Positions 1 through 11,168 are shown, numbered from the stretch's first letter. The stretch: 64,000 nucleotides of DNA from Biostraticola tofi (GCF_004343195.1 NZ_SMCR01000002.1:629889-693888); one strand, 5' to 3'. The notes: generated by a model not told the origin, from the letters alone. Program-made: numbers and translations.

Positions 1-15
1 GACCCCTCTTCTTCA

Positions 16-1002
16 TCAACCCACAGCAGAGCCCATCTGTCGGCTGGCCCCCGGCGACTGGCCGACGATGCGCTTAAATGCCCGGCTAAAGGCGGCCTGT
101 GAGGTGTAGCCCAGACGCTGGGCCACCGCTTCAATCGGCAGACGGTCCTGGGTCAGCCATTGGCTGGCCAGGCGCATCCGCAATTCGGTCGCGTAGCGCA
201 GCGGCGGCGTGCCGATGGTTGCCTGGAAGCGGTCGGCGAATACCGATCGCGAGGTATGGCATTCGGACGCCAGTTCCGCCACCGTCCAATCCCGGCCCGG
301 CTGGCGGTGCAGGGCGAGTATGGCACGGGCCAGCCTGGGGTCGCGCAATGCGGCTACCAGCCCGGAGGCGTTGTCGCAGCCGCATTCAACCCAGCCACGT
401 ATGATCATCGCCGCTACCACGTCGGCCAACCGGGCCAGGATACCGGCAAAACCCACGCGTCCGGAGCAGATTTCACGTTTCATCGAGTCAAGGATCGGCA
501 TCAGCCCGGGATAGCGCTGCCCATGGGCATCGACCAGCATCAGACCAGGCATCAATGGACCCAGGCCTTGCATGCCGCCGAGGTCAAACTCCATGCAGCC
601 ATAAAACAGGATAGTGCTGGGAGTGATGTCGCTGCTGGCTAATGCATCCACCGCACAGACGGTGTCACCGAGCGGGGCGGTGACAAAACTGTCGATATCC
701 TGAACCGGTGCATCGGGACTGGAGATCAGCTGATGGGCACCGCCCTGGGGCATAAACATGGCATTACCCGCGGAAATGGTATGCAGGCTGCCGTCCGCCA
801 TCCGCAGTACGGCGGAGCCGACGGCGAGGAAATGGAAGTAAACGTGTCCGGGCCTGGCATCAAAGCTGAGGCCGAACTCTGGCCCGGTCTTGATGCGGCG
901 ATACTGCACGCCCCGCAAGCGCATTCCGGTCAGCAGTTCGCTGATGAGGTCGGATGAAAGGGCGAACTGGTGTGATTGGCTCATTTCAAGATTTTCGGTC
1001 AA
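16..1002 (-). CDS. AraC-family transcriptional regulator (cupin N-terminus)
   Basis: A 328-residue regulator. Residues about 20-200 look like the cupin-type sensing domain found in AraC proteins annotated Cupin_6 (an N-terminal beta-rich part containing GNAMFMPQGGAHQL). Residues about 220-320 hold the two helix-turn-helix motifs of AraC/XylS proteins, with the typical second motif around VAQRLGYTSQAAFSRAFKR. It is divergent from the cfa-like gene, with a 134-bp gap, and could control either that gene or something beyond the left edge. The ligand cannot be told from sequence. The start has a poor Shine-Dalgarno, so the Met at residue 7 (MSQSHQF) is an alternative. Confidence 0.85.
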   Translation of the reverse strand: MTENLEMSQSHQFALSSDLISELLTGMRLRGVQYRRIKTGPEFGLSFDARPGHVYFHFLAVGSAVLRMADGSLHTISAGNAMFMPQGGAHQLISSPDAPVQDIDSFVTAPLGDTVCAVDALASSDITPSTILFYGCMEFDLGGMQGLGPLMPGLMLVDAHGQRYPGLMPILDSMKREICSGRVGFAGILARLADVVAAMIIRGWVECGCDNASGLVAALRDPRLARAILALHRQPGRDWTVAELASECHTSRSVFADRFQATIGTPPLRYATELRMRLASQWLTQDRLPIEAVAQRLGYTSQAAFSRAFKRIVGQSPGASRQMGSAVG

Positions 1003-1136
1003 AAATTACAGAGTATCCATCATAGACCATCCTGTTATTTGGGTCTAGAGTGCCGTTCTGGATTTGAGATTCTCGGTAAGCAACAGGGATCTGTGCCCTC
1101 GCCGGGCGACAACAGAACAGCGGTAGTGGAGGATTT

Positions 1137-2288
1137 ATGAGTACCACATGTATTGAAGCGCTGGGCCTTTATGATAATAACTGGTATCGAATCGCGCACG
1201 AGATGTTGAGCGAAGCGGACATCCAAATTAATGGTAGCCGTCCTCATGATATTAAAATCAATAACCCCCATTTCTTTAAGCGTGTGCTGAAAGAAGGCTC
1301 GCTCGGGTTGGGCGAAAGCTACATGGATGGCTGGTGGGACTGCGATCGGCTGGACATGTTCTTTCATCGCCTACTGCGCGCCGGACTGGAAAAAAGACTT
1401 CCTCCCCATTTCAGGGATACGCTGGCGGTAGCGACAGCCAGGATTTTCAATCTGCAATCCCGCAAGCGCGCCTGGACGGTAGGTAAAGAGCATTATGACC
1501 TGGGCAACGATTTGTTCACTCAGCTGCTTGACCCCTATATGCAATACTCCTGCGGTTACTGGCACCAGGCGCAGACGCTGGACAAGGCCCAGGAAGCCAA
1601 ACTGGACATGATTTGCCGCAAGCTGCAGTTGCAGCCCGGTATGACGCTGCTGGATGTCGGTTGCGGCTGGGGCGGGCTGGCCGCCTATGCCGCCACCCAT
1701 TATGGCGTGTCGGTACACGGCGTTACCATCTCCGTCGAACAGCAGGCACTGGCGCAACAGCGCTGCGCAGGGCTGGATGTCACCATCCTGCTGCAGGATT
1801 ATCGCTGTCTTGCCTTGCAGTTTGATCGCATTGTCTCGGTCGGCATGTTCGAACATGTGGGGCCGAAAAACTATGCCACTTATTTCGAGGTTGTCCGTCG
1901 CAACCTGAACAGCGGTGGTCTGTTTTTACTGCATACCATCGGCGCTAACCAGACCGATATGAATGTCGATGCCTGGATCAATAAATATATTTTCCCCAAC
2001 GGCTGCCTGCCCTCGGCCAAGCATATCGCCGAAGCCAGCGAACCCCATTTCGTGATGGAAGACTGGCATAATTTTGGCACCGATTATGACCGAACGCTTA
2101 TGGCTTGGCATCAGCGTTTTCAACGGGCCTGGCCTCGTCTGGCTGAGCGCTATGGCGATCGCTTTTACCGTATGTTCAATTATTACCTTACCGCCTGTGC
2201 CGGCGCATTTCGTGCGCGCAATATCCAACTCTGGCAGGTGCTGTTAAGCCCGAGCGGTGTTGAAGGCGGAATACGCGTGCCGCATTAA
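1137..2288 (+). CDS. cfa: Cyclopropane-fatty-acyl-phospholipid synthase
   Basis: A 383-residue SAM-dependent methyltransferase that adds a methylene bridge to unsaturated acyl chains of membrane phospholipids. E. coli Cfa has 382 residues. The N-terminal part (GLGESYMDGWWDCD, near residue 60) and the SAM-binding motif LLDVGCGWGGLAAYA (near residue 170) are both clear, followed by the family segments VSVGMFEHVG and YIFPNGCLPS. It starts with ATG after GGAGGATTT, a good ribosome-binding site. The C-terminus differs from E. coli in its last residues. Cfa usually protects against acid and stationary-phase stress; this fits with, but is not proof of a link to, the acid-associated formate hydrogenlyase nearby. 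Confidence 0.93.
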   Translation: MSTTCIEALGLYDNNWYRIAHEMLSEADIQINGSRPHDIKINNPHFFKRVLKEGSLGLGESYMDGWWDCDRLDMFFHRLLRAGLEKRLPPHFRDTLAVATARIFNLQSRKRAWTVGKEHYDLGNDLFTQLLDPYMQYSCGYWHQAQTLDKAQEAKLDMICRKLQLQPGMTLLDVGCGWGGLAAYAATHYGVSVHGVTISVEQQALAQQRCAGLDVTILLQDYRCLALQFDRIVSVGMFEHVGPKNYATYFEVVRRNLNSGGLFLLHTIGANQTDMNVDAWINKYIFPNGCLPSAKHIAEASEPHFVMEDWHNFGTDYDRTLMAWHQRFQRAWPRLAERYGDRFYRMFNYYLTACAGAFRARNIQLWQVLLSPSGVEGGIRVPH

Positions 2289-2394
2289 GGGCGGCCGGGC
2301 CCGCCCGCGGCGAGCTTGCGCGGTAGCAGCAGTGCGGGCTCGATAGTCCGCTCAATATTTACTTGATACTCTATCCACAAGGCGCCGTGATTGC

Positions 2395-3276
2395 ATGCAC
2401 CAACCTCCCCAAACTCAAGTGCCTCCGGTCTATCACCGACGCATTGGCGATATCATCGTAACCTGCGTGTCGGATGGCTATCTGGATGCCGGCATCACAT
2501 CGTTGCAGAACATCGAGCCCGAGGAAGCGCGACAGATCCTGGCCGCCAATTTCCGCCCTGCACGACGGGCCTCGGTGAATTGCTTCCTGGTGCATTCTGC
2601 CGGCCGGCTGGCGCTGATAGACACCGGTTGCGGCACCTATCTGCAGCCCTCAGCCGGCCAATTACTGAACAGCCTGCATGCCCTAGGCGTCGATCCCGCC
2701 GCTATCGATACTGTTCTGCTGACGCACGTGCATCCGGATCATTCTGCAGGCCTGTCGGACCGCCGGAGCGGAGCACGGTACTTTCCTAACGCCGAGCTGG
2801 TGGTCCACCATGCTGAGCTTGAACACTGGTTCGACGATGTCGAGATGTACCGCATGGATGAACAGGATCGAAAGCACTTTTTCCACTGCGCGCGCGAGCA
2901 GATTGAGCCTTATGCCAGCGTTATCAAGACGTTTCGCGGCGAAGCCGACATTTTTCCGGGAGTTACCAGCGTACCGCTGCCCGGCCATACGCCCGGCCAC
3001 AGCGGATTTATGATCGCTTCTGGCGGTGATGGGTTACTTATTCTTGGCGATATCATTCACGTGCCCGAAATACAGGTGACGCGACCGGAGGTTACCATGA
3101 GCTTCGACCACCATCCCGCCCTGGCGGCAAGCACTCGCCGGGACATCTTTGCCGATGTGGCTCGTGACCGGCTGCTGGTGGCCGGTATGCATATCGACTT
3201 TCCCGGCTTTGCCCACATTATCGAAGAAGGCGACAGCTTCAGGCTGTTGCCTGAACCCTGGCAATACCAGCTTTGA
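2395..3276 (+). CDS. MBL-fold metallo-hydrolase
   Basis: A 293-residue metallo-beta-lactamase-fold protein. The HxHxDH zinc motif is present as THVHPDHSAG (near residue 107), followed by the later metal-ligand motifs PGHTPGHSGF and LGDIIH. There is no signal peptide, so it should be cytoplasmic. The layout resembles the quorum-quenching lactonase/ParaoxonB-like and arylsulfatase-like MBL groups, but the substrate cannot be assigned. It runs in the same direction as cfa with a 106-bp gap and converges on nikR, ending 15 bp from its stop codon. Confidence 0.85.
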   Translation: MHQPPQTQVPPVYHRRIGDIIVTCVSDGYLDAGITSLQNIEPEEARQILAANFRPARRASVNCFLVHSAGRLALIDTGCGTYLQPSAGQLLNSLHALGVDPAAIDTVLLTHVHPDHSAGLSDRRSGARYFPNAELVVHHAELEHWFDDVEMYRMDEQDRKHFFHCAREQIEPYASVIKTFRGEADIFPGVTSVPLPGHTPGHSGFMIASGGDGLLILGDIIHVPEIQVTRPEVTMSFDHHPALAASTRRDIFADVARDRLLVAGMHIDFPGFAHIIEEGDSFRLLPEPWQYQL

Positions 3277-3291
3277 GCGAGACAGGATCGA

Positions 3292-3684
3292 CTATAGCAG
3301 CTTTTGCAAATGGCCATGACGGACGCCGCGTTGTGAAATGACATCATCCGACAATTCCTGGATATCAGCCATCCTGCCCTTCAGCACGGTGACTTCCAGG
3401 CAGTCATCATGATTGATATGCACGTGCAGAGTCGCCACCGATAAATCGTGCTGATGGTGCTGGGTGGAAACAATGCGGCTCGCGAGATCCCGTTTCTCAT
3501 GCTCATAGACATAAGACAGTACCGCATAACCCTGCCGTTCGCTGCTCTGCTCGCTGGCCCGGACCAGTTGGTTACGCAGAATATCGCGAATGGCTTCGGA
3601 ACGATTATGGTAGCCGCGTTGCTGGCTTAAATCGTCCAGGCTGGTCAACAGATCATCATCAAGGGTAATTGTTATGCGCTGCAT
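3292..3684 (-). CDS. nikR: Nickel-responsive repressor NikR
   Basis: A 130-residue ribbon-helix-helix repressor (E. coli 133 residues). The N-terminal DNA-binding ribbon is [13 protein letters not shown], followed by the ACT-like nickel domain. The four high-affinity nickel ligands known from E. coli are all present at the same numbers: His76, His87, His89 and Cys95. The gene is last in the nik operon and overlaps the end of nikE by 13 bp. It should repress nikABCDE when nickel is sufficient, by binding the operator found at 8618-8645. Confidence 0.97.
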   Translation of the reverse strand: MQRITITLDDDLLTSLDDLSQQRGYHNRSEAIRDILRNQLVRASEQSSERQGYAVLSYVYEHEKRDLASRIVSTQHHQHDLSVATLHVHINHDDCLEVTVLKGRMADIQELSDDVISQRGVRHGHLQKLL

Positions 3685-4475
3685 GCAGTTAATACCTCGG
3701 TAGGGGGCGTGTGACGGCGAACCGGGAAAGGGGGAAGCACCGCCCTCTGCAATTGCTGCCCGGCAGAGGACCGGAAGGTCAACGGCGATTGCACGTTAAC
3801 GGTTTCAACAATCTGCCCGTTCTCCATTACCATCACCCGCTGGCAGAAACGCTCGACCAGCCGCAGATCATGGGTAATAAACAGATAGGTGGTGTTGAAC
3901 TGTTGCTGCAAGCGCTTAAGCAGTTCGATGATGCCGGCCTGTAACACCAGATCGAGATTGGATACCGCTTCATCCAGGATCAGTAATTTTGGCTCGACCA
4001 CCAGTGCGCGGGCCAGGCAGACCCGCTGTAGCTGGCCGCCGCTAAGCTGGGGGGGGCGCTGCCTGAGCACGTCTTCATCCAGTTCAACCACTCGCAGCAG
4101 TTGGCAGATGCGGGCAAGCTGCTGTTGGCGCGACAAGTTCAGCAAATGGCGCATCGGTTCGCGAATAATGTCGTACACCGTTTGGCGCGGATTTACCGCG
4201 CCTATCGCGTCCTGAAATACCAGCTGGATATCGCGATGAAACGCAATACGGCCGGTTTTTTTCAGCGATGAAATGGCTACCCCTCGCCAGTGTATCTGCC
4301 CGGCCGCAGCGGATTCCAGTCCGACCAGCAAACGCGCCAGGGTACTCTTGCCGCACCCGCTGCGCCCCAGCAGGGCAACCGTTTCTCCTGCCTGCAGGGT
4401 AAACGTGATGCCGTTGAGCACTGGCGGCTGATGAAAGTAGCCATGGCTGAGTGCGTTGACGCTGAGTAAGCTCAT
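3672..4475 (-). CDS. nikE: Nickel ABC transporter ATP-binding protein NikE
   Basis: A 267-residue ATPase of the peptide/nickel ABC importer family (E. coli NikE 268). Walker A is GRSGCGKS (near residue 37), the signature is LSGGQLQRV and Walker B is [12 protein letters not shown]. It pairs with NikD to energise nickel import through NikBC. Its ATG overlaps the nikD stop codon (ATGA), which implies translational coupling. Confidence 0.96.
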   Translation of the reverse strand: MSLLSVNALSHGYFHQPPVLNGITFTLQAGETVALLGRSGCGKSTLARLLVGLESAAAGQIHWRGVAISSLKKTGRIAFHRDIQLVFQDAIGAVNPRQTVYDIIREPMRHLLNLSRQQQLARICQLLRVVELDEDVLRQRPPQLSGGQLQRVCLARALVVEPKLLILDEAVSNLDLVLQAGIIELLKRLQQQFNTTYLFITHDLRLVERFCQRVMVMENGQIVETVNVQSPLTFRSSAGQQLQRAVLPPFPVRRHTPPTEVLTACSA

Positions 4476-5236
4476 CCGGGCAACTCCAGTCCATATAGCG
4501 CCAGATGGGCGCTCAGCAGATTCCGGGTCACCGGGTGCCGAGGAGAGGTAAAGATATCTTCTATGCAGGCATGTTCGACGATAGCACCCTGATGCATGAC
4601 CGCAACATCATCCGCCAGGCGCGCGACCACGCCCATATCGTGGGTGACCAGCAGCATGCCGGGTGAACGGGTGGCCATTACGTTTTCCAGCAGATCGAGA
4701 ATTTTGCCCTGGGCCACCATGTCCAGGTCGGTGGTCGGCTCATCGGCGATGATAAAGGGCGCATCGATAAGCAGGGCCAGCGCAATCATCATGCGCTGCA
4801 GCATGCCGCCGCTCATTTCAAACGGATAGAGCGACAGTATGCGCTCGGCATCTTCCAACCCGACGGCCTGTAACGCCGACAGCAGCATTGGCCGGTCGGC
4901 GGGTTTGTCGAGCGCCTTGCAGGTTTCATCAATATGCGCCGCCATGGTATGCAGCGGATTAAAGGCGCTGCGGGGATTCTGCATAATGGTCGCTATTTTG
5001 AAGCCCCGCAGTTGGTCGGGGCAAACGGTTTGGTCATCTGCCCGCACCTGGCCGGAGGTCTGATATACGCCGGCGGGCAGCACCCCCAGCAGAGCTGAGC
5101 AGGTCAGGGATTTACCGCTGCCGCTGCCGCCAACCAGCGCCAGTACCCGGCCTTTTCGCAGCGTAAGCGAGATATCCCTCACCAGCGGCTGTTTTGCCTG
5201 CAGGGTAATATGCTGCAGTTCAATCTGCTGCGGCAT
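4472..5236 (-). CDS. nikD: Nickel ABC transporter ATP-binding protein NikD
   Basis: A 254-residue ABC ATPase, the same length as E. coli NikD. Walker A GGSGSGKS lies near residue 36, the signature is MSGGMLQRM and Walker B is [12 protein letters not shown]. It overlaps nikC by one base (TGATG) and nikE by four. It provides one half of the heterodimeric ATPase of the nickel importer. Confidence 0.96.
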   Translation of the reverse strand: MPQQIELQHITLQAKQPLVRDISLTLRKGRVLALVGGSGSGKSLTCSALLGVLPAGVYQTSGQVRADDQTVCPDQLRGFKIATIMQNPRSAFNPLHTMAAHIDETCKALDKPADRPMLLSALQAVGLEDAERILSLYPFEMSGGMLQRMMIALALLIDAPFIIADEPTTDLDMVAQGKILDLLENVMATRSPGMLLVTHDMGVVARLADDVAVMHQGAIVEHACIEDIFTSPRHPVTRNLLSAHLALYGLELPG

Positions 5237-6069
5237 CAGTGGCTGTGCTCCATCGTCATATGAGGGTCAAGGTGATCGCGTAGTGCGTCACCGACCAGAT
5301 TAAAGGCCATCACGCTCAGGAATAGCGCCATGCCGGGCCACAGCATCTGCAGTGGCTGGGTCCAGATATATTGCCTGGCGTCATTGATCATCACCCCCCA
5401 CTCAGGAGTAGGGGCGGTAACGCCCAAGCCAAGGAAGGACATGCCCGCCACATGCAGCATCATATGGCCGATATCCAGCGTTGCCAGTACCACCAGCGAC
5501 GGCACCACCGCGCCGGCAAGATGATCGAGGAAAATATGCCGATAGCCGGCACCGCTGAGCCTGGCTGCCAGCACAAATTCGCGCTGGCGCAGGGAGATAA
5601 CCATACTGCGTACCATGCGCGCATACCAGGCCCAATGGGACAGGGCGATAGCAATCACCACATTGGTGAGACCGGTGCCCAATACCCCTACCATAAAAAA
5701 GGACAGGATCGAGGTGGGGAAGGTCATAAACAGATCGGCTATGCGCATCAGCCCCTGATCGACCCGGCCACCGATAAGTCCTGCCCCGCCGCCGATAGTC
5801 AATCCCAGCGCCAGCACCAGTATCAGGCAAACCATCACCGAACCGAGCGAGATGCGGGTAGCGGCCAGCAGCCGGCTGAGAATATCCCGTCCCAAGTGGT
5901 CAGTGCCAAGCCAGTGTTGGCTGTTGGGCGATAACAGGCGCTGCGGCAAATTGATCGCCTGCGGATCGTAGGGTAGCCACCAGTGGCTGGTGAAGGCAGT
6001 CATGATCAGCAGCGCAATAATGACCAGCGCCAGACGAACCGACCAGCGGGCTGAAAGGAAAAACCTCAC
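5236..6069 (-). CDS. nikC: Nickel ABC transporter permease NikC
   Basis: A 277-residue inner-membrane permease, identical in length to E. coli NikC. It has an N-terminal hydrophobic helix ([14 protein letters not shown]), several further membrane segments and the OppC-like coupling region ([16 protein letters not shown]). It forms the membrane channel with NikB. Its start overlaps the nikB stop codon by 4 bp (ATGA). Confidence 0.96.
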   Translation of the reverse strand: MRFFLSARWSVRLALVIIALLIMTAFTSHWWLPYDPQAINLPQRLLSPNSQHWLGTDHLGRDILSRLLAATRISLGSVMVCLILVLALGLTIGGGAGLIGGRVDQGLMRIADLFMTFPTSILSFFMVGVLGTGLTNVVIAIALSHWAWYARMVRSMVISLRQREFVLAARLSGAGYRHIFLDHLAGAVVPSLVVLATLDIGHMMLHVAGMSFLGLGVTAPTPEWGVMINDARQYIWTQPLQMLWPGMALFLSVMAFNLVGDALRDHLDPHMTMEHSH

Positions 6070-7010
6070 TTATAGGCTCCTTCGTGGCGGCGAATACGCG
6101 GATCGAGCGCTACATTGAGCAGGTCCACCAGCAGATTGCACACGACAAATACGGTAACCATCATCAGGGTGAAACATTGTATTACCGGATAGTCGCGGTT
6201 AAAGATGGCCGAGACGGCATAGCGTCCGACGCCGGGCCAGGCAAAGATGCTCTCGATGATCATCGTGCCGCCAATCAGTTCACCGATATGCATTCCCAAG
6301 GCGGTCACCATCGGCAGGGCGGCATTGCGTAATATATGGCGCCGTTCAGTGTGTCGGTTATCAAGCCCACGTAAACGTGCCCAGGTTACATGCCGCTGCC
6401 CGGCGACTTCCAGCATGCTGGCCCGCAGCAGGCGCGCATTGATAGCCAGTGACATAAAGGCGATAGAGAACGCCGGCAGCAGAATGTGCCGCCAACTGCC
6501 ATAGCCCAGGGCAGGCAGCCACTGCAGCCAGACCGAAAATACCATCACCAGCAGGAATGCCAGCCAGAAATTGGGCATTGAAACACCGAGAAAAGCGATC
6601 AGCCGCACTACAAAATCGGGCATCCGGTCGCGATGGCGCGCCGCCCAGATGCCTAACGGCACCGAGGTGAGTAAAATCAGCGCCAGTGCCGCTGCGGTCA
6701 ACTGCAGCGTGGCGGGCAGAAACTGCAGCAAGTCTTCCAGCACCGGGCGCTGGGTGGCATAGGAGATGCCGAAGTCCAACTGCACGGCCTTAAACAGCCA
6801 GTGTCCGTACTGGACAATCAGGGGTTGATCGAGACCCAGCATGCTTCGCGTCGATGCAAGCATTGCCGGCGTCGGCGGCAGGCTGGACAGCCGCAAATAA
6901 TCCATTGCCGGGTCACCGGCGCCCAGGCGCAGCATCAGGAATATTACCACCGACGCTACCAGCAGCATCGGCACCAGCAGCAGAATACGCCGCAGAATGT
7001 ATCGCAGCAT
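6066..7010 (-). CDS. nikB: Nickel ABC transporter permease NikB
   Basis: A 314-residue inner-membrane permease, the same length as E. coli NikB. It begins with a membrane helix ([20 protein letters not shown]) and carries the OppB-type permease core with the segment [20 protein letters not shown] near the C-terminus. It is the partner of NikC in the nickel channel. Its ATG overlaps the nikA stop codon by one base. Confidence 0.96.
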   Translation of the reverse strand: MLRYILRRILLLVPMLLVASVVIFLMLRLGAGDPAMDYLRLSSLPPTPAMLASTRSMLGLDQPLIVQYGHWLFKAVQLDFGISYATQRPVLEDLLQFLPATLQLTAAALALILLTSVPLGIWAARHRDRMPDFVVRLIAFLGVSMPNFWLAFLLVMVFSVWLQWLPALGYGSWRHILLPAFSIAFMSLAINARLLRASMLEVAGQRHVTWARLRGLDNRHTERRHILRNAALPMVTALGMHIGELIGGTMIIESIFAWPGVGRYAVSAIFNRDYPVIQCFTLMMVTVFVVCNLLVDLLNVALDPRIRRHEGAYK

Positions 7011-8581
7011 CAGCGGTTCACCGGTGTAATCAGTTCGAAGGGAATATCCGATGACAGCGGGGCAAAGGGGATAACGCCCAGTTCTCGGCGAGAGACCGAT
7101 AACAGTGAAACGGTGCTGATAGGCAGATAAACCGCTTCGTTATGCAAACGGGTGAGCACCTCGCGATACAGCGTCTTACGCAGCGTTGGGTCGGTGGTTG
7201 TCAGGATCTGCTCGATTTTGCGGTCGATAAGCGCCTTATCCGCTAACCCCAGTTGCGCTTGATAATCGGCATGGGAGGGGACGCGCATGGAACTCAAAAA
7301 GGCCGGCGGATCGTAGGGCGCGCCCCAGGTGCGGTTGAAAATCATGCCGAAACGGCCATCTTTCTGCCGGGCATAGATGCTGCTCTCCTCTTCGCCGACC
7401 AGCGTGACCGCCACCCCCACCTGCAGCAGATTGGCCTGAATAATCTCGGCCATCGATTTACTCAGCGCATCGGTGCCGATAAAGGCCAGCTCTATCCGCA
7501 GCGCCTGGCCTGCCTTTTGACGTACCGATTCACCGGCAGGCAGCAGCCATCCCGCATTCTCGAGCAGGGTTCTGGCTTTGACCGGATCAAAAGAGCGCGC
7601 GGCAAGGCCAATGTCGGCGTAAGGCACTGTCGGGTCAAACAGGGTGTCGGCCACCTTCTGTGTTCCGTACAGCGCACTGGTTATAAGGGTAGGCTTGTCG
7701 ACCGCATAATTAAGCGCTTCCCGCACTGCCTGCTCGTTGGTCGGCCAGCGTGCGGAGTTAAGCGCCAGCATGACCGTTTCCACCGGCTGCGAACGCTGGG
7801 TGCGGTACGCCGGATTGTGGCTGAAACGGTCAAAGGTATCCAGGGGTAACAGCCCTTCATCGCCATACAGCAGGTCGATATCGCCGGTTTCAAGGGCTAC
7901 CGCGCGGCTGGTGGCATCCGGAATGACTTTGATAGTGATCTTCTTTACCCGCGGTTTATTCCCCCAGTAATGCTCGTTTCGCACCATGACGTCATACTGA
8001 TTAAGCCGGGATTGCTGCAGTACCCACGGCCCGGTACCAATAGGGGCCAGGATACCGTTCATGGTCTCATGGCCTTTGAACTGCGATGGGGCAATGAAAC
8101 GGAATGGCCGCGGCAGGGCGAGTTCCTGCAGGAACGGGTAGTAAGCGGTCTTCAGGGTAATCTGCAGTTGAGTAGGGCTGAGCGCTTTGACGTCCGTAAT
8201 CTGGTTGGTCAGTTCAAGCCAGGCATGTCGCTGGCGATTGTCGAGCACGGCGTGAAAGTTCTGCTCCGCGGCCTGGGCGGTGAAGGGCTCCCCATTGGAA
8301 AAGGTGACATCATCGCGCAGGGTAAAAAGCCAGACCCTTCCGTCATCCGAGTGCTGCCATTTGACTGCCAGCCAGGGAATGACCGTCCCATCTGCCTGGT
8401 ATTTCACCAAGGGTTCATACACCATGCTCTGGGCAAACATTTGGTTGGGGGTATAGAGATGAGGATTCAAAGGCCCGACGTTAACCGGCCAGGCAATACT
8501 CAGTTCTTCAGGTGCGGCGGCATTGGCCAGCAGGGGTATAACGGCGAGCAGTGCCAGCAGCGTTGTGCGCAGTATGAGCAA
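7010..8581 (-). CDS. nikA: Periplasmic nickel-binding protein NikA
   Basis: About 523 residues; closely matches E. coli NikA along its whole length (for example [20 protein letters not shown] and [19 protein letters not shown]). It captures nickel, probably as a histidine or metallophore complex, for NikBCDE. A signal peptide runs from the hydrophobic [14 protein letters not shown] to a cleavage site near ANA-AAPEE. The start is uncertain. I chose the TTG at 8581 because it restores the E. coli N-terminus, has GAG nine bases upstream and lies 37 bases after the predicted transcription start. The longer frame opens with TTG at 8611 but would leave a leader of only about 7 bases and no ribosome-binding site. 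Confidence 0.93.
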   Translation of the reverse strand: MLILRTTLLALLAVIPLLANAAAPEELSIAWPVNVGPLNPHLYTPNQMFAQSMVYEPLVKYQADGTVIPWLAVKWQHSDDGRVWLFTLRDDVTFSNGEPFTAQAAEQNFHAVLDNRQRHAWLELTNQITDVKALSPTQLQITLKTAYYPFLQELALPRPFRFIAPSQFKGHETMNGILAPIGTGPWVLQQSRLNQYDVMVRNEHYWGNKPRVKKITIKVIPDATSRAVALETGDIDLLYGDEGLLPLDTFDRFSHNPAYRTQRSQPVETVMLALNSARWPTNEQAVREALNYAVDKPTLITSALYGTQKVADTLFDPTVPYADIGLAARSFDPVKARTLLENAGWLLPAGESVRQKAGQALRIELAFIGTDALSKSMAEIIQANLLQVGVAVTLVGEEESSIYARQKDGRFGMIFNRTWGAPYDPPAFLSSMRVPSHADYQAQLGLADKALIDRKIEQILTTTDPTLRKTLYREVLTRLHNEAVYLPISTVSLLSVSRRELGVIPFAPLSSDIPFELITPVNR

Positions 8582-8617
8582 GTTTTTGATCTCTATGAGA
8601 AGAAGGTTCAATGAAGC

Positions 8618-8645
8618 GTGTGATCATTGTAATGAATTATCATAC
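8618..8645 (-). promoter_or_regulatory. NikR operator of the nik operon
   Basis: The sequence reads GTGTGA-N16-TCATAC on the plus strand, one mismatch from the E. coli NikR operator GTATGA-N16-TCATAC. The 28-bp dyad covers the likely -10 box of nikA (TACAAT on the minus strand, 8626-8631), so bound NikR would block RNA polymerase directly. Confidence 0.88.
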
Positions 8646-8652
8646 TATCGCA

Positions 8653-8666
8653 TTGTTTCTGATCAA
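8653..8666 (-). promoter_or_regulatory. FNR site, class II, of the nik promoter
   Basis: On the minus strand the site reads TTGATCAGAAACAA, one mismatch from TTGAT-N4-ATCAA. Its centre (8659.5) lies 41.5 bases upstream of a start at 8618, which also fits the -10 TACAAT at 8626-8631. This is the geometry of an FNR-activated class II promoter, as known for E. coli nik. It implies anaerobic induction. The CRP consensus fits less well. Confidence 0.75.
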
Positions 8667-8676
8667 TACCTTAAAC

Positions 8677-11019
8677 CTAGGTATAACTTAACTGAATGAT
8701 AGGTTGGGGAATGCGTAACGCGCAGGCGATCATCGCCTGACCCAGCGCCAGCCCGCCATCGCCGGCCGGGACCTGCTCAGGCAGCATTACTCGCAGCGGT
8801 GCCAGATGCAGACACAGCCGCTGGCGCAGCAGACGGTTATGCAGCACGCCGCCACTCACCGCCACCCACCGGATGCCATGTCGATCGGCAAACTGCCGGG
8901 CTAGCCGCGCAAAGCCTTTGGCTAGCGCATCGTGAAATGCCCAGGCCCGCTCAGGGGCTGGAGCTTGCCATAACAGCCACTGCCGCCAGAATACCGCCAG
9001 ATCCAATCTATCTCCTTTCAGCGGTAACGTGACCGGATGATCAGCGGCCGCTGAGCGATGCGCCAGGGCTTCCAGCCGACAGGCGGCTTCACCCTCCCAG
9101 CGCTGTTGTTCAGGGGCGCAGCCCAGCAGGGCGGCGGCGGCATCAAACAGCCGCCCGCAGGAAGACGCCAGTGGCGCGTTGATGCCGGCCTGGACTGCCT
9201 TGAGCAATGGCTGCCAGGGACGGGCCAACAGATCGGCGCTCTGTGGCATGCCCTGCCAGTCAGGGACAAACCTGTCCAGGTGTGCGAGCAAGTTGCGCCA
9301 CGGCTGGCGGGCGGCCAAATCCCCTCCCGGCAGGGCGACCGGCGGTAAGCCGCCCAGATGGCGACAGTGCCGGTAATCGACCAACAGGCATTCGCCTCCC
9401 CACCATTGGCCATCAGGTCCATAGCCAATGCCATCCAGCGCCAGGCCAATGACCGGTCCGGCATCCAGCGGCCACTGATGTTCCGCCAGGCAGGCAGCCA
9501 GATGGGCATGATGGTGCATGATATCGACTACCGGTAACGACTGGCGGTGGGCCCAGCGGTGGCAGACATAGCCCGGATGGGCATCGGTCGCCAGCAGCTC
9601 TGGACGGACGTGATAAAGATTACTGAACACCGCGATTGCCTGATGCCATTGCTGCTGGACGTCTTCCGCTTCCAGATCGCCGAAATGCTGGCTGAGGATC
9701 GCCTTGTTGCCCAGCAGTAGGCAAAAGGTATTTTTGCGATCGCCGCCGGTCGCCAGCAGCGGTTGCCGGGTGCTGAATCCCGGCGGCAGGGGAAATGCAT
9801 CCGGCACGTAGCCTCTGGCGCGGCGCAGCATCTCCGGGTGGTCAGGATGCCAGCGCTGCAGTGAATCGTCAGCGCGCTGCACAATAGCCCGATCGTGCAG
9901 CAGCCAGAGATCGGCAATGCCGGCCAGTCCGGCCAGCGCTTGCTGATTGCTCAGTGCCGGGGCGCGCCCGCTGGCGTTACCGGAGGTCATCACCAGCGGA
10001 CATCCGAGCCGCCGCATCAGCAGATGCTGCAGCGGATTAGCCGGCAGCATCACGCCGACCTCATCCAGCTGCGGGGCAATCTCCGGACACAATGGCGAGT
10101 CCGATCGATGGCTGACCAGGACGATCGGCGCGGCGGGCGATGCCAGCAAGGCGGCGAGTGGGTCCAGCTGCGGGCTGTTAGTGACTCGCGCCAGCCAATG
10201 ACTGTCCGGCAGCATCACCGCCAGCGGTTTGCCCGGCCGACGCTTGCGTGCTCTGAGCCGGCGCACCGCCTCGCTGCGGGTCGCATCGCAGGCCAGATGA
10301 AAACCGCCAAGCCCTTTAATCGCCACGATGTGACCGGCGGCAATCGCAGCGGCCGCTTGCTCTAGCGCCATCTGGCCAACATGCTGCGTAATGCCATCGG
10401 CCTGGCAACTGGACAGTACCGGCCCGCATACCGGGCAGGCCACCGGCTGGGCATGAAAACGCCGGTCGGTGGGCGAGGCATATTCCTGGCCACAGGCGGG
10501 ACAAAGCGGGAACGTCGCCATGCTGGTATTGGGTCGGTCGTAAGGCATGGCGCTGATAATGGTATAGCGGGGGCCGCAATGGGTACAGTTGATGAAAGGG
10601 TAGGCAAATCGGCGATTGCCAGGGTTGAACAGCTCGTCCAAACAATCCGGACAAGTGGCGGCGTCGGGCACGATCTGGGTGCTCATCCGCCCTGGTCGGC
10701 TGCTGAGAATAATGAAGTCCACGGGCGACCGCAGCCAGCTGAATGGCGTCAGACTGATGGAATCAATCTTGGCCAGCGCCGGCGCCTGTTGCCGGAGCCT
10801 GCCGAGGAATTCATCTATCCCGTCGGTAGCGGCCAGTTGTATTTCCACGCCGGCGCTGTTATTGCTGCAGTCGCCGCGCAACTGCAACTGCCCGGCTAAT
10901 TGCCAGACAAAGGGCCTGAATCCGACACCCTGCACCTTACCGCTTATCGATATCAGGACACCGGGCTCAGCAAGCGGCTGTCCGGCGGGTAGCGCGATGC
11001 AGGGAACAGAATCTGTCAT
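8677..11019 (-). CDS. hypF: Hydrogenase maturation carbamoyltransferase HypF
   Basis: About 780 residues (E. coli HypF 750). It converts carbamoyl phosphate to the thiocarboxamide on HypE that supplies cyanide ligands for the NiFe centre. Domains in order: acylphosphatase-like ([16 protein letters not shown]), two zinc fingers (CPDC...CTHC and CPAC...CPVC), a YrdC-like domain (GGFHLACDA), and a Kae1-like domain with the metal motif [17 protein letters not shown] chose the Met at 11019, preceded by AAGGAG at good spacing, over the frame's first codon at 11040. In E. coli hypF follows hydN; here it sits between fdhF and nikA. Confidence 0.95.
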   Translation of the reverse strand: MTDSVPCIALPAGQPLAEPGVLISISGKVQGVGFRPFVWQLAGQLQLRGDCSNNSAGVEIQLAATDGIDEFLGRLRQQAPALAKIDSISLTPFSWLRSPVDFIILSSRPGRMSTQIVPDAATCPDCLDELFNPGNRRFAYPFINCTHCGPRYTIISAMPYDRPNTSMATFPLCPACGQEYASPTDRRFHAQPVACPVCGPVLSSCQADGITQHVGQMALEQAAAAIAAGHIVAIKGLGGFHLACDATRSEAVRRLRARKRRPGKPLAVMLPDSHWLARVTNSPQLDPLAALLASPAAPIVLVSHRSDSPLCPEIAPQLDEVGVMLPANPLQHLLMRRLGCPLVMTSGNASGRAPALSNQQALAGLAGIADLWLLHDRAIVQRADDSLQRWHPDHPEMLRRARGYVPDAFPLPPGFSTRQPLLATGGDRKNTFCLLLGNKAILSQHFGDLEAEDVQQQWHQAIAVFSNLYHVRPELLATDAHPGYVCHRWAHRQSLPVVDIMHHHAHLAACLAEHQWPLDAGPVIGLALDGIGYGPDGQWWGGECLLVDYRHCRHLGGLPPVALPGGDLAARQPWRNLLAHLDRFVPDWQGMPQSADLLARPWQPLLKAVQAGINAPLASSCGRLFDAAAALLGCAPEQQRWEGEAACRLEALAHRSAAADHPVTLPLKGDRLDLAVFWRQWLLWQAPAPERAWAFHDALAKGFARLARQFADRHGIRWVAVSGGVLHNRLLRQRLCLHLAPLRVMLPEQVPAGDGGLALGQAMIACALRIPQPIIQLSYT

Positions 11020-11083
11020 TATGCCTACTCCTTGGGTCATACGCCGACGGCCGGACTGATGGGCAAAGGCGGTACTGTTGACC

Positions 11084-11113
11084 CTGATGCCCGCCTGATG
11101 TGACAGGCATCAG
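11084..11113 (-). terminator. Possible hairpin after fdhF
   Basis: An 8-bp inverted repeat, CTGATGCC...GGCATCAG, lies in the 149-bp gap between fdhF and hypF. No T tract follows on the minus strand, so it may be a pause or processing site and not a true terminator. No clear promoter for hypF was found in this gap. Confidence 0.3.
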
Positions 11114-11168
11114 ACTGATAAGGCCAAGCCATCGTCCAGCCGGCTTTAGCTTGTCGAACACCCGGCAG

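Noticed and set aside
1035..1136. Extended minus-strand frame (1035-1367) into cfa
   Set aside because: It is antisense to the start of cfa with no family match.
8582..8611. nikA start at the outer TTG (8611)
   Set aside because: It would begin about seven bases after the predicted transcription start, has no ribosome-binding site and adds residues absent in E. coli NikA.
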